Assembly (NCBI RefSeq): GCF_023898315.1 | Contig: NC_064621.1 | Location: 133,918,521-133,982,520, forward strand | Source of the DNA: Schistocerca nitens | Lineage: Eukaryota > Arthropoda > Insecta > Orthoptera > Acrididae | DNA length: 64,000 nucleotides | Direction of reading: 5' to 3' | Shown: in pieces, positions 20,451 to 34,384 of the stretch | Numbering within the stretch: the stretch's first letter is position 1 | Layout: each line of letters begins with the position of its first letter | Position numbers and translations under genes: made by a program | Notes under the pieces: model-generated | What the model saw: the letters and a program-made list of their open reading frames with translations, nothing else | What the model was told of the DNA's origin: nothing | The model's database searches: none

Positions 20451-21765
20451 CCCGAGGATACACAGGTCATCCCCGTTTTCAAGAAGGGACGTCGAATAGA
20501 TGTGCAGAACTATAGACCGATATCTTTAACGTCGATCAGTTGTAGAATTTTGGAACACGTATTATGTTCGAGTATTGTGACTTTTCTGGAGACTAGAAAT
20601 CTACTCTGTAGGAATAAGCATGGGTTTCGAAAAAGACGATAGTGTGAAACCCAGCTCGCGCTATTCGTCCACGAGACTCAGAGGGCCATAGACACGGGTT
20701 CCCAGGTAGATGCTGTGTTTCTTGACTTCCGTAAGGCGTTTGATACAGTTCCCCACAGTCGTTTAATGAACAAAGTAAGAGCATGTGGACTACCAGACCA
20801 ATTGTGTGATTGCAGTGAAGAGTTCCTAGATACAGAACGCATCCTGTCATTCTCAATGGAGAGAAGTCTTTCGAAGTAAGAGTGATTTCAGGTGTGCCGC
20901 AGGGGAGTGTCGTAGGACCGTTGATATTCACAATACTCTTAAATGACCTTGTGGATAACACCAGAAGTTCACTGAGGCTTTTTGCGGATGATGCTAGTAT
21001 ATCGAGAGGTTGTAACAATGGAAAATTGTACTGAAATGCTGGAGGATCTGCAACGAATTGACGCATGGTGCAGGAAATGGCAATTGAATCTCAATGTAGA
21101 CGAGTGTAATGTGCTGCGAATACACAGAAAGAAAGATCCTTTATCATTTAGCTACAATTAACAGGTCAGCAACTGGAAGCAGTTAATTCCATAAATTATC
21201 TGGGAGTAGGCATTAGGAGTGATTTAAAATGGAATGACCATATAAAATTAATCGTCGGTAAAGCAGATGCCAGACTGAGATTCATTGGAAGAATCCTAAG
21301 GAAATGCAATTCGAAAACAAAGGAAGTAGGTTACAGTATACTTGTTCGCCCACTGCTTGATAGGTTGATAGAAGAGATGGGGAAGATCCAACGGAGAGCA
21401 GCGCGCGTCGTTACAGGATCGTTTAGTAATCACGAAAGCGTTGCGGAGATGATAGATAAACGCCAGTGGAAGACTCTGCAAGAGAGACGCTCAGTAGCTC
21501 GGTACGGGCTTTTGTTGAAGTTTCGAGAACATACCTTCACCGAGGAGTCAAGCAGTATATTGCTCCCTCCTACGTATATCTCGCGAAGAGACCATGAGGA
21601 TAAAATCAGAGATATTAGAGCCCACACAGAGGCATACCGACAATCTTTCTTTCCACGAACAATACGCGACGGGAATAGAAGGGAGAACCGATAGAGGTAC
21701 TCAAAGTACCCTCCGCCACACACCGGCAGGTGGCTTGCGGAGTATGGACGTAGATGTAGATGTTG
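20451..21765 (+). pseudogene. CR1-like LINE reverse transcriptase, 5'-truncated and frameshifted
   Basis: The plus strand encodes VIPVFKKGRRIDVQNYRPIS, then DAVFLDFRKAFDTVPHSRL (palm motif A), a G-V-P-Q-G-S-like stretch in another frame near 20890, and RLFADDASISRG (catalytic motif C, near 20975). YLGVGIRSDLKWNDHI and KIQRRAARVVTGSFSNHESV follow. Stops and frameshifts occur at about 20641, 20800 and 20880, and a deletion of roughly 30 bases joins ILVRPLLD directly to RLIEEM near 21362. It ends in the family tail CGGAGTATGGACGTAGATG near 21755. Confidence 0.88.
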
Positions 21766-21783
21766 CCTTGATTCTTAGATATA

Positions 21784-22287
21784 CACTATGTGATCAAAAG
21801 TATGCGGACACCTGGCTCAAAATGACTTACAAGTTCGTGGCGCCCTCCATCGGTAATGCTGGAATTCAATATGTTTGCCCACCCCTTAGCCTTGATGACA
21901 ACTTCCACTCTCGCAGGCATACGTTCAATCAGGTGCTGGAAGGTTTCTTGGGGAATGGCAGCCCATTCTTCACGGAGTGCTGCACTGAGGAGAGGTATCG
22001 ATGTCGGTCGGTGAGACCTGGCACGAAGTCGGCGTTCCAAAACATCCCAAAGGTGTTCTTTAGGATTCAGGTCATGACTCTGTGCAGGCCAGTCCATTAC
22101 ATGTATGTTATTGTCGTGTAACCATCCCGCCACAGGCCGTACATTATGAACAGGTGCTCGATCGTGTTGAAAGATGCAGTCGCCATCCCCGAATTGCTCT
22201 TCAACAGTGGGAAGCAAGAAAGTGGTTAAAACATCAGTGTAGGCCTGTGCTGTGATAGCGCCACGCAAAACAAGAGGTGCAAGCAAA
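21784..22287 (-). pseudogene. Tc1-like transposase C-terminal half with one TIR
   Basis: A second Tc1 family is represented by its 3' half only. The minus strand encodes LVLRGAITAQAYTDVLTTFL, FQHDRAPVH (second catalytic Asp) and DLNPKEHLWDVLE (Glu), with 34 residues between Asp and Glu by my count (DD34E), then HLIERMPARVEVVIKAKGW. The terminal inverted repeat CACTATGTGATCAAAAGTAT begins at 21784 next to a TA. The N-terminal DNA-binding half and the other end are missing; the break near 22290 abuts a LINE fragment. Confidence 0.85.
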
Positions 22288-22299
22288 ACGTTGGAAGCT

Positions 22300-22756
22300 T
22301 GATTTGGCTATTGGCAGATGATACGGTTGCCTACAAGAAGGTAGCAACGCCCGAATCCTACAGCGATTGCAAAAGGACCTGTGGAGAACTGATGAATGGT
22401 GTAGCGACTGTTAATTGAGCCAGGACGTAAATAAATGTAAAGTACTGCGTATGCACAGGAGAAGAAATCCACTACTGTACTACACCATTCATGACAAACT
22501 GCTGGCAACCGTATCTACAGTAAAATATCTCGCAGTAACCACCCGAAGCAACTTTAAGTGAAATGGCCACATAAAACAAGTCTAAGAAGGACATATCATC
22601 CCCCAGACGTTTCGTGAAATTAATGCAATGAGAAAATTTGAGAAATTAGAGCTATTACACAGTTTTACCGAGAATCATCATTTCCACGTGCCATTCTCGT
22701 AAGGAACAGGGAAGGGGTAATCAGATAGACACACAAGTATCCTCCACCACACACCG
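22300..22756 (+). pseudogene. CR1-like LINE remnant (post-RT region)
   Basis: Shifting plus-strand frames give ILQRLQKDLWRTDEW, NKCKVLRMHRRRNPLLYYTI and STVKYLAVTTRSNFKWNGHI, the block that follows the FADD motif in CR1-like LINEs. The catalytic region is absent. The end near 22756 (TATCCTCCACCACACACCGT) corresponds to the family 3' UTR. It is an older copy than the one at 20.5-21.8 kb. Confidence 0.72.
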
Positions 22757-22829
22757 TTTTACACCACCGGTGAAGGGTCACGTGACTGTTTTCGTACCAG
22801 TTAAACACCATCTACAGCGCTCATAATTA

Positions 22830-23420
22830 CCGTGCGGGATGAGTGTTTTGTCCGTTGAGCTTATTTTCATCGTTGGAGCTGTCACCTTCGGCAGGTCGTG
22901 GCAAAAGCCACGGATTGTACAGAAAGTGTTGGAACGTGGTGTTTCGTCAGAGGGGCTGTCGTCATTCGGCATGCTGCTGCACAGGGCGCACGCAGGGCGT
23001 TCAGGAGTCAGTGCCCCCAAACTCACGGGAGGACGCCAGAGGCGGAGGCAAACAGGTGCGAAAATGCCTGAAAACACAGGCGGGCAGCGAGCCGCGCCGG
23101 GAGATAGCATCTGGCGTCGTTAGCACCGAGGGTCGCCATTAAGGGCGGCCGGACGGCAGCGTGGTACCGGCGACCGCCGCTAATGGCGCTCCGATCGCCC
23201 TCCGACGCTCGCTTGCAATATTGGCGGCCCCAGATTATACGGCGCGGTTGTAGCGCCTGATGAAGTTGGTAATTTCCAGCAGGGCTGATGACGGGGGCAA
23301 AGTGTCTGTATTGGCCGGGATGCGCGTTCGCGTTGTGGCGAAACGAAACGAGGCTGCTTTGGAACGCGGTGTACAGCTTCCTTCTCTATTTTGCTCGCTC
23401 CTTGAGCAAAATGGGAGCAA
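22830..23420. other. CpG-rich island
   Basis: About 0.6 kb of GC- and CpG-rich DNA with simultaneously open frames on both strands. No domain is recognised. It could be a promoter or first exon, or an unidentified element. Confidence 0.35.
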
Positions 23421-23636
23421 CTAGGATGTAGACTGGAACCCATTTAAAAACAGTAATGGTGCAACCCATCGTTGCAAAAGACCCAGACATAATAAACATC
23501 ATTGAACTTGACTGTGATAAAAAGGTCCCTATAAAAATACCTTCTTTCGTAAGAAGCCCACCTTTAAACACAAATACACGAATTTTATTTCCTTCCTCGA
23601 TTTATATATGGCGATACATATACAGAGTGATTCATA
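23421..23636. other. Unassigned; short hydrophobic minus frame
   Basis: A 61-codon minus frame (23571-23386) is hydrophobic (SSMMFIMSGSFATMGC, then VYILVAPILL), but nothing else supports it as a gene. Confidence 0.2.
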
Positions 23637-23764
23637 TACAGTGTATTTCAAAAAGAATATATGTATTACAAAGTATTATTTTGTCCAAACTACCGATCGC
23701 TGTGCCTCGGCTCGCTAGATGTCAGTTGTCTTCTGTTTTGCTCGGTTACCGTCATTTGTTGAAA

Positions 23765-25019
23765 ATGGCTACGCCGCAGCAAAAATTATTTTGTGTTCTC
23801 GAGTTTGCGAAGTGGAATTCCGTGATTACAGTGTAAAGACGTTTTAGGTTGACGTACCAAATTGATCCTCCGAATGGGTGGAACATTCGCAGATGGTATC
23901 GACAGTATCTAGATACAGGATGTGTAAGCAAAGGAAAGAGTCCTGGCCGCCCTCGTGTTCCTGAAGAAAATGTTGCACCAATTCAAACTGCTTTCCTGCA
24001 TAGTTCTTCAAAATCAGCTCTCCGTGCCAGTTGGGAGTTACAACTTCCTACAACAACAATTTGGCGTGTTTTGAGACGTCGGTTGGTTATGAAGCAGTAA
24101 AAGGTACAGTTGTTACAAGCCCTGCGTCCTGATAAACACAAACGTGTGGCATTTTGTAACGAGGTTCTTGATGCTTTTGACAATGATAACTCTTTCGCAC
24201 AACGCATCGTGTTCAGTGATGAAGCGATTTTCCATGTTAGTGGACAGGTAAACAAACACAGTGTTCGAATTTGGGGTCTACAGAACCCACATGCAGCCAT
24301 TGAACATGTACGAGATTCGCCCAATGTCAATATCTTTTGTGCGTTATCCCGATCATCTGTTTACGGCCCATTCTTCTTTGATGGAAACACAGTTAACGGT
24401 TAGCAGTATCTCGCTATGTTACAAAACTGGTTGTTTCCGAGGCTGCACGAACACAACTTCATTTTTCAACAAGACGAGGCAACCCCTCACTGGAGTCGCT
24501 AAGTGCGCGAATATCTGAATGAAACTCTACCGCCGGCCGCGGTGGCCGAGCGGTTCTAGGCGCTTCAGTCCGGAACCAAACGGCAGCTACGGTTGCAGAT
24601 TCGAATCCTGCCTCGGGCATGGATGTATGTGACGTCCTAAGGTTAGTTACGTTTAATTAGTTCTAAGACTAGGGGAGTGGTGACCTCAGATGTTAAGTCC
24701 CATAGTGCTTAGAGCCATTTGAACCACTTGAAACTCTGCCGAACCGTTGGATTGGTTGTCAAGGAGCTGGCGACTTAGCATGTCTCAGCTGGGCTCCACG
24801 GTCACCGGATTTGACTCCCTCTGACTTCTTCCTGTGGGGTTTCGTTAAAGACAACGTTTATGACCACCACTCCCACAGAACCTGGAAGACTTGAAGAACC
24901 GGATCCGTACTGCCATAACATCAGTGACGAAGGAAATGCTTAGCCGAGTATGGGAGGAATTTCGGTATCGATGCGATATTTTTCGTGTCGCTGACGGAAG
25001 ACGTGCTGAACATCTGTAA
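23765..25019 (+). pseudogene. Mariner-superfamily transposase, frameshifted and interrupted
   Basis: The start MATPQQKLFCVLEFAKWNSV is at 23765. Further motifs are GKSPGRPRVPEENV (linker), IVFSDEAIFHVSGQVN (first Asp), VYGPFFFDGNTVNG, NFIFQQDEATPHW (second Asp), and after the SINE APRSPDLTPSDFFLWGFVKD (third acidic position, Asp), ending with HL and a stop at 25017-25019. All three catalytic positions are therefore still acidic, but stops and frameshifts near 23836, 24100 and 24402 plus the SINE make it inactive. Confidence 0.85.
24533..24728 (+). mobile_element. SINE inserted in mariner-like transposase
   Basis: A main-family SINE (CCGGCCGCGGTGGCCGAGCG head) whose B box carries substitutions. 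TGAAACTCTACCG at 24520-24532 and TGAAACTCTGCCG at 24729-24741 form a 13-bp target duplication with one mismatch. Confidence 0.9.
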
Positions 25020-25262
25020 TCTGAACTTGTGAGGTTCGTAAATATGTGTGTAATGTTTCATATTCGTATGTATTAAGGTATAATAAATATATGCATTCAA
25101 AATACGTATATTCTTTTTGAAACACCCTGTATTGCGGAAATGGAAAGTAATATTGATGTGCGGTTTTTGCAGAATGGATTGGTAGTCAACGTTTCGAACA
25201 GATAGTCGGTCAACAGAGAGTAATAAAACATAAAAAGTGTATTTTTTGTGCAAACATACAAT

Positions 25263-25445
25263 TAAACTTCCTGGCAGATTAAAACTGTGTGCCCGACCGA
25301 GACTCGAACTCGGGACCTTTGCCTTTCACGGGCAAGTGCTCTACCATCTGAGCTACCGAAGCACGACTCACGCCCGGTCCTCACAGCTTTACTTCTGCCA
25401 GTATCTCGTCTCCTACCTTCCAAACTTTACAGAAGCTCTCCTGCG
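25263..25445 (-). mobile_element. tRNA-like short element inserted in the left TIR
   Basis: The minus strand carries GGTAGCTCAGATGGTAGAGC (A-box arm) and GGTCCCGAGTTCGAGTCTCG (B-box arm), in tRNA spacing. AACATACAAT at 25253-25262 and 25446-25455 is a perfect 10-bp target-site duplication. The related element at 6705-6980 has such sequences at both ends. This is a transposed sequence, not a tRNA gene. Confidence 0.85.
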
Positions 25446-25747
25446 AACATACAATGTTTTAAATATAACAATGCCTATTGACATGAACAAGTTAAAAGCA
25501 GGCTAAATTAGAATGTCAGTGGTGTTTATTGCAGGATTCCAATGCGACTCTTGCAGGAGATATCATATTTTTAAAAGTTTTCACACCGACATTTGATTGT
25601 GCCTTTCAACCTGCGTAGTTGCTAGGTGAGATGTTGTTTTATCTGCTTACAGTGTGCTTTGTGTTCCTTGAGTGCACTGCAGCTTGCTAGTCAGTTAAGT
25701 GTGTAACAGTTCAAGCAGTAGGTCGTGAGTGGACGGTGGGATTTACC

Positions 25748-26780
25748 AATGCAGAAAAAGCTGTCATGCCCATGTTGTATGGAGAGTGTAGAGTGAATGC
25801 AGTTCGTTCTTGTATGGTATATGCGACAAGATATCCCAATACACGTCAACCACTTCGGCAATTATTGATCAACCTCTTCAGCCAGTTACTGAAAATGATA
25901 ATGTAACACGTAGTCAACGTAACAGTGACGAGAGAAGAGGAGGAATTTAATGCTCTTGTTGCTGTTGTAGTTGATGCATACGTAGGCGCCCACGCAATCG
26001 CACGAGGAAGTGGCAGGAGTCAGGCAAGTGTCCTACGACATTGGTTCCAACCCCATCACATCTCTCTCCAGCAAGGTCTGCATGGGAACGATTATGAGAA
26101 CCGTGTTAACTTCTGTATATGGACTTTAAGAAAGGGTACTCTAGATGTATCATGTAGCTTGTTTACTGATAAAGCCACGTTTACCAATCATGGCCAGGTA
26201 AACCTCCGAAACAAGCAGTATTGGTTTGTTGACAATCCCTGTTGGCTTCGTAAAGTGGAACGTCGACGTCCAGAGAGTGCAAACGTGTGGTATGGGATAG
26301 GGAACCATCAGTTCATAGTCCAGTTTTTCATAGACGGAACACTGAACGCACGTCAGCATCCTAACGTAATCGCAACATATCATCATCCACGGATGCTAGA
26401 AGACGTCCCTAGCAGGAACCTGTGCTGCCAACATGGCTGATGTCCAGCCTATAGTGCACGAACCACTACAGCATGTCTTCACGAATTGTTTCCAAATTGA
26501 TGGGTTGGATCAGAGGACCAGTACCTTGGTCGGGCCGTTCCCCGGCTTTGACGCCGGTATACTTTTTCCTGTGGGAAAAACTGAAAGTCGCTGCCTACAA
26601 GCACATACCAACCACACTGGATGACATGCAACGACATATCACTGCAGCCTTCTCGGAGATTTCCGCTGAAATGCTAGCACATGTGCAGCAGTGGTTCCAT
26701 GCCAGACTGGAAGCGGTGGTCATTCTGAACACAACCTGTGATGGTCAATTGTCTCGTTACTCGTCAGAATCCATGTAACT
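25748..26780 (+). pseudogene. Mariner-superfamily transposase, degenerate
   Basis: Frames on the plus strand give TNAEKAVMPMLYGECRVNAV (N-terminus), HHISLQQGLHGNDYENRVNF, SLFTDKATFTNHGQVNLRN (first Asp retained, following Glu changed to Lys), WLRKVERRRPESANVWYGIG and FFIDGTLNARQ. The second catalytic region is frameshifted (near 26430). The third, normally SPDLTPxDFFLWG, reads ALTPVYFFLW with the acidic residue lost. The protein is inactive. It is a different lineage from the transposase at 23765-25019. Confidence 0.8.
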
Positions 26781-27224
26781 AGTGCACGCACTTGTGCTGT
26801 TCCTTAGTATGTGCTACTACAGGTATTGCACAAGTGTTTGTGTGGGAGCTTTTCAAAATACGATATCTCGTAAAAGACTCGCACTAGAATTCTGCAACAA
26901 AACAACACTGACTTTCTAATTTATCCTACTTTTAGTCTATTAATGTCAATAGGTACTGTTCCATTTCAGAAAGTATATATTTGCACAAAATATACACTTT
27001 GTAAGTATTATTACAATTTGTTGATTGGCTAACAATACGAACCCCTGAGTACCAATCCATTCTGTGAAAACCACACTTCAATAGCACTTTCCATTTCCGC
27101 AAAATTGCGGTGCAAATTTTAGTTGATTCGCCCTAATTACTCCGCAAGTCATAGCACAGCACATGATAGACAGTATCTTGTGTCCTGTAAGTAGCTTTAT
27201 AGACAGGGCAACCACAGCTAAAAA

Positions 27225-28005
27225 AACTTGTACGTAATGTGAAAGACAATTAGACAACTGAACATCAGAGGTGGTAAAATAGTCTATATTAAAAGTGGGC
27301 GAATGTCCAAATCCGCAATAGCTGTTAACTTTGTGTTCACTAAATGACGACCGGCTGAGTGTGTGGCTAGCGCAGTAACACTATTTGACGCATGCCAATA
27401 TATTTAAATATGCTGACGACTCCCAAGGATTGTGTGTCTTTTAATTCTTTCAAAAATTGGTTCAAATGGCTCTGAGCACTATGGGACTTAACATCTGAGG
27501 TCATCAGTCCCCTAACTAACCTAAGGACATCGCGCGGTCCCAGACTGAAGCGCCTAGAACCGCTCGGCCACATCGGCCTGCTTTTAATTCTTTGTTTCTT
27601 CCATGGATTTTGACGATGGTTTTATCCTACCACACGTGGATTGTCATGTGCTGTGCGGCTTCTCTTCTTACTGCGTTTTGGAGATGTGTTACTGATCATG
27701 CATGGTTCAGATCTGATGCCCATCTTACGTTTCACCCAAGGTTTTACCAAGAAGTGACATGTTTTTACGCGCACTTGTACCTTGGAATTATTGTCACATG
27801 AAGTATTAGTTTTATATTACCTGAAGATAATCGTCCAGGGTACGAAACCGGTCGTCATACATTGAAAACACAATAAACACCTATTACGCATTTGGAATTT
27901 CACTCGATTTTAATTTCGACTATTTTACCGTTTCTGATTTTAAGGTGTTTGATTGTCCTTCACAGTTCGTACGTTTTTTGTTCTATTGAATTCGCGTATT
28001 GACCT
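27225..28005. mobile_element. Foldback element with about 130-bp arms and hammerhead-like core
   Basis: The left arm (about 27225-27354) and the right arm (about 27848-27978) are inverted, diverged copies (shared words CCGGTCGTCAT and GACTATTTTACC). About 27 further bases follow the right arm. AGCTAAAAA at 27216-27224 and 28006-28014 is a candidate 9-bp target-site duplication. Next to the right arm, CTGAAGA (27821) is followed by CGAAACCGGTCGTC (27843), a hammerhead-like order. A SINE lies inside. Confidence 0.65.
27451..27580 (-). mobile_element. SINE with two internal deletions
   Basis: The minus-strand copy lacks part of the tRNA-like head including the B box and part of the body, and retains GCCGATGTGGCCGAGCGGTT. 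CTTTTAATTCTTT at 27438-27450 and 27581-27593 is a perfect 13-bp target-site duplication, so the copy may have inserted in already deleted form. Confidence 0.92.
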
Positions 28006-28014
28006 AGCTAAAAA

Positions 28015-28618
28015 TTATTTCATGCCTCTGAAGCCACCCTCTAATCTCTCGTATCGTATTGCCATGATCTCTACACAGTATACTCGAAAGTGGCAGCATC
28101 AGGTTAGAGATGACGGTATTTACGACGTATGGGGCGCTCAAGAGTGAGGCCATCAGTGTTCTTACTAAACTAACTGGAGACGAATGTGGTTAATTTTTTT
28201 GAAAATCATGCACCATAAGGTTGTAAAAATACACTACTCAACCATCCTGCTACACTCTCACTCACCCGCACTCAATTTTCCACAGAAAACCAAAATACGT
28301 AAACCTCAATATTCCGTTGTTAAAATACACAGACTAGAGCCACATAACATTTAAAATAACGCAAGAGGGAACTGTGCCTGGTTGATAAATGGAAAAATAA
28401 TAGGTGTACCAATCACCCTGGAAACACATTGTCTTGATGAAAGATGATTTTCTCGGACTCTTCTGACTTTTCTCACTTTGTTGGTACATAAAATATGAGT
28501 GGCGTCCACAATTTATTGTCTTATTCCTTACAAGGAATCCCAGAAAAGCAAACCCATAGTTTTTGTTCTAGACTTTGCCTCTTTTTTTGCAGGACCACTG
28601 GCTTCCCGCCCTATCTAA
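28015..28618. other. Unassigned AT-rich sequence
   Basis: I recognise no gene, RNA or repeat boundary here. Confidence 0.3.
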
Positions 28619-29065
28619 GACTTCCGTCCTCTTCTGGAGTATTCCTGTGCGGTTCGGGGTCCTTATCAGATGGCATTAACGGAGTACATCCAGAAAGTTC
28701 AGAGAAGAGCAGCACGTTTTGCATTATCGTGAAATGTGGACGAGTATCACTGACATGATACAGGATTTGGGGTGGACATAATTTAAAGAAAGGCATTTTT
28801 CGTTGTGGCGGAATCTTCTCACGAAATTTCAATCACCAACTTTCCCCTCCGAGTGCGAAAATATTTTGTTGACGCCGACCTGCATACGGAAAAGATCATC
28901 ATAATAAAATAAGGGAAATCAGAGCTCGCACTGGAAGATACAAGTGTTCGTTTTTTTCCGCGTGCTGTTCGATATTCGAATAACAGAGAATTATTGGAAG
29001 GTAGTTCGAGGGACCCGTTGTGTGATTTGCGGAATATCCATGTAGATATAGATTTAGATGTTTTC
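28619..29065 (+). pseudogene. CR1-like LINE ORF2 C-terminus, diverged
   Basis: Plus-strand frames give YIQKVQRRAARFALS, then PDLHTEKII-type residues in a shifted frame, then VRFFPRAVRYSNNRE, ending in the tail TTGCGGAATATCCATGTAGA near 29045. The order matches the C-terminal region of the CR1-like copies at 16.0 and 21.4 kb but with several frameshifts. There are no catalytic motifs. Confidence 0.7.
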
Positions 29066-30607
29066 TAAAAAGATCTACGTTCACTGTGGATAGTTAGCTT
29101 TCTTTTCTGAGAAGGGGTTGTGGGTAGCACTCAAAATGTACCTGGAAATGGTTCACTCCTCCTAACACACACACACACACACACATACTACTCAACACAG
29201 CGCATGGAAAAGAAACCTCATATTCAAGATTAGTGAATGTGAAAGTAGATGTTCGACTATGACAGCACAGAAAACAAAGACAGGGAACTGATCTGAGATG
29301 GAGCATGGCTTATGACGTGTACGCATATTGACTGAGAACAAGCCAAATATAAAAAAGTTGTTAGAAATAAGCTGTAACCAATCGTTTCATTGATTCATTA
29401 GTTACCAGCTTATTAAAACACATACACAAACAAAATATCTTTATCTTTCATCATTTTATCCGTGAAGTTCACACTGATAGTCACTGAAGGCCATGATTTG
29501 TCATTTTTTTGTTTCTGAGGTGAGGTTTTACTTGACGAGAACCAAATGGATTTATTATAACGTAACTTTTCAGCACAAGATGTAAAAAGCGTTGCACCTC
29601 CTTGTGAAGAATATAATTTTATAGCTATCAAAAACTAGGTCAAGGGTTCCAATATAGCTGTGTCACCCTACTGGTTGGCTTATTTTTTTCATTCTCTCCA
29701 AAACTGTCCTTTACAGTTGCCGTTTATAGCTATGTTTCAGATTTATACGTAGAATGAGAAAGACAAGTACAAGCATATCACGAAATTAAAGATAAAATTT
29801 CTTTGACCCTGCTCCTTGTCTTAAAAAAGCTATGCAAATATTCTCTTTCGGATCATAATTCCCGATTGATATTTAAGGACATAGTACACATAAATTCTGT
29901 CTGCGTTGCTTGCTCTTCCACAGTTACATTTGTGTCGTCATACTGTAGTTTCGGCAGTATTTGTACACATTTTTCTCACAGAACTCTAATGGATGCTAAC
30001 TAGTGATTTGTTCTTCGATCAGACTTGTCATCGAAGCAGAACACACGTGAGACGCGGCAGAATCGTTTCTGTGACATTACGGCTCTACCTGTCTCTGTAT
30101 CCCATAGACTGCTTGTTGATTCAACATACTCTCTACACACAGCAGCCAGCAATTACAAACCAACATGTAATATTATGTAATTCTTCTCACATGTCACCAC
30201 GAACTTTTGAACCCTCAATATTAGTCAAATCCATAACAGTACTCTTGAAGATTGTTGTTCAAAAGAGCCTGAAATGGGAGTTTCATGTCACCTACTCTGG
30301 ATACAGCGTATATTGTTGGACAAGCAGTTTCAAAACGTTTCTCTCGTTTAAGGAAAAGTTTCTGAATTCTACACGGTATTTTTGTCCTTTAACTGAAACG
30401 CTTGCACATTGCCATGTGAGGTATCAGTGTCTGAAGTGCCTTTTGGTTTTGCTGTCATCGGTGTATTTTTCTTCTTCATACATTTTCTCTTCACTGTCAG
30501 ATGCAGTTACTGTTGCTTCTAATCATTAATCAGAGAGAAATAATTTTGTCATAGTAGCCACAGAGAAACTACTACGTTAGATACATGAACTCTCTGCAGC
30601 ATATGCA
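29066..30607. other. Unassigned AT-rich sequence; one 178-codon plus frame
   Basis: A short (AC)n run lies at 29165-29185. The plus strand is open at 29993-30529 (178 codons from an ATG), and the product is Ser/Leu/Cys-rich with no motif that I recognise. The reverse strand has an acidic stretch near 30500, also unrecognised. Without homology or splice evidence this is not called as a gene. Confidence 0.25.
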
Positions 30608-32003
30608 CACATCAAAAAAAGTTTTGCATCACTCCGTTTCTCAGAACTCCTGAAGACAGACGTTGACAGAGCATACTGTATAACAGACACAGTCCCTTTG
30701 ACTGTTCAGAGATGTCACTAAACCCGCCCAAATATGTAAACATCCATGCATGAGCAGCGCCTATTGGATGGAGCGGGTCCGACAGCCGATCAGTTCCAGT
30801 CATTCCACCAGGAAGGAGGTACACGGCTCGTGTTGTCTGTAGTTCATGCCTAGACGGTCAATACCGCGGTTCAATCGCGTCCGCGTTGTTACTTTGTGTC
30901 AGGAAGGGCTCTCAACAAGGAAAGAGTCCAGGCGTCTCGGTGTGAACCAAAATGATGTTGTACAGATACAGATACAGAGAGCCAGGAACTGTCGATGATG
31001 CCTCGCTCAGGCCGCACAAGGGCTACTACTGCAGTGGATGACCGCTACCTACAGATTATGGGTCGGAGGAACCCTGACAGCAACGTCACCATGTTGAATA
31101 ATGCTGTTCGTGCAGCCACAGGACCTCGTGTTACGACTCAAACTGTGCGCAATAGGCTGCAAGATGCGCTAATTACTTCCGACGTCCATGGCGAGGTCCT
31201 CTTTGCAACCACGACACCATGCAGCGCGGTACAGATGGGCCCAACAACATGCCGAATGGACCGCTCAGGATTGGCATCACATTCATCGATGAGTGTCGCA
31301 TGTTCCTTCAACCATACAATCGTCCGAGACATATTTGGACGCAAACCGGTCTAGCGGAACGCCTTAGCCACACTGTCCAGCGAGTGCAGCAAGGTGGAGG
31401 TTCCCTGATGTTTTGGGTTTCAGTATGTGGGGCCGACGTACGACGCTGATGGTCATGGAAGGTGCCGTAACGGCTGTACGATACGTGAATGCCATCCTCC
31501 GACCGATAGTGCAACCATTCCGACAGCATATTTGCGAGGCATTCATCTTCATGGACAACAATTCGCGCCCGCATCGTACACATCTTGTGAATGACTTCCT
31601 TCAGGATAACGACATCGCTCGACTAGAATGGCCAGCATGTTCTCCAGACATGAACTCTGTCGAGCATGCCTGGGATGGATTGAAAAGGGCTGTTTATGGA
31701 CGACGTGACCCACCAACCACTCTGAGGGATTACTCCGAATCGCCGTTGAGGAATGGGATGACCTGGACCAACAGTGGCTTAATGTACTTGTGGATAGTAC
31801 GCCACGACGAATACAGGCATGCATCAATGCAAGAGGACTGGGTATTAGAGGTACCGGTGTGTACAGCAATCTGGACCACCAGATTGCTCCTCATGAGCAA
31901 TAAAAAGGGCGGAAATAATGTTTATGTTGATCTCTATTCCAATTTTCTGTACAGGTTCCGGAACTTTTGGAACCGAGGTGATGCAAAAACTTTTTGATAT
32001 GTG
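30608..32003 (+). mobile_element. Tc1-like transposon, third family
   Basis: The inverted ends are CACATCAAAAAAAGTTTTGC at the left and, as the reverse complement of the right end, CACATATCAAAAAGTTTTTGC. TA follows at 32004-32005, and the left counterpart reads CA, probably a later mutation. One gene inside, on the plus strand, is broken. Confidence 0.88.
30845..31890 (+). pseudogene. Tc1-like transposase, multiple frameshifts, catalytic Asp lost
   Basis: The start at 30845 (MPRRS...) leads into the DNA-binding part (RVVTLCQEGLSTRKE). Downstream frames show ITFIDECRMFLQPYN in place of the first catalytic segment, LMFWVSVCGAD, and FIFMDNNSRPHRTHLVNDFL. The last normally has an Asp directly before the first of these Asn residues, so the second catalytic Asp appears to be replaced by Asn. 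WPACSPDMNSVEHAWDGLKR keeps the Glu. The gene is inactive by both frame breaks and active-site loss. Confidence 0.82.
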
Positions 32004-32005
32004 TA

Positions 32006-34382
<2,377 letters not shown>

Positions 34383-34384
34383 TA

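Larger units (their letters stand above)
23639..25129 (+). mobile_element. Mariner-like transposon, split by a SINE
   Basis: The inverted ends are CAGTGTATTTCAAAAAGAAT at the left and, as the reverse complement of the right end, CAGGGTGTTTCAAAAAGAAT. TA dinucleotides at 23637-23638 and 25130-25131 give the expected target duplication. The transposase gene inside is interrupted by a SINE at 24533-24728. Confidence 0.9.
25132..27105 (+). mobile_element. Mariner-like element with about 300-bp terminal inverted repeats
   Basis: The left arm (25132-25262, resuming 25456 to about 25618) and the right arm (about 26800-27105) are inverted copies. TTGCGGAAATGGAAAGT starts the left arm and is matched by the reverse complement of 27091-27105. 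CAGAATGGATTGGTA and CCTATTGACAT recur in both arms in the same order. A tRNA-like element interrupts the left arm. The left end directly abuts the TA of the preceding mariner-like element. Confidence 0.8.

Noticed and set aside
20593..21066. 157-codon minus frame
   Set aside because: Antisense shadow of the CR1-like reverse transcriptase on the plus strand.
23386..23571. Short hydrophobic minus frame that might be a membrane peptide
   Set aside because: Only 61 codons, with no supporting context.
25280..25352. tRNA-like cloverleaf on the minus strand
   Set aside because: It sits in a transposed element with a 10-bp target-site duplication, so it is not a functional tRNA gene.
29993..30529. 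178-codon plus-strand frame
   Set aside because: No homology, motif, or splice context, and it lies in AT-rich DNA with no other sign of a gene. Noted as unassigned only.
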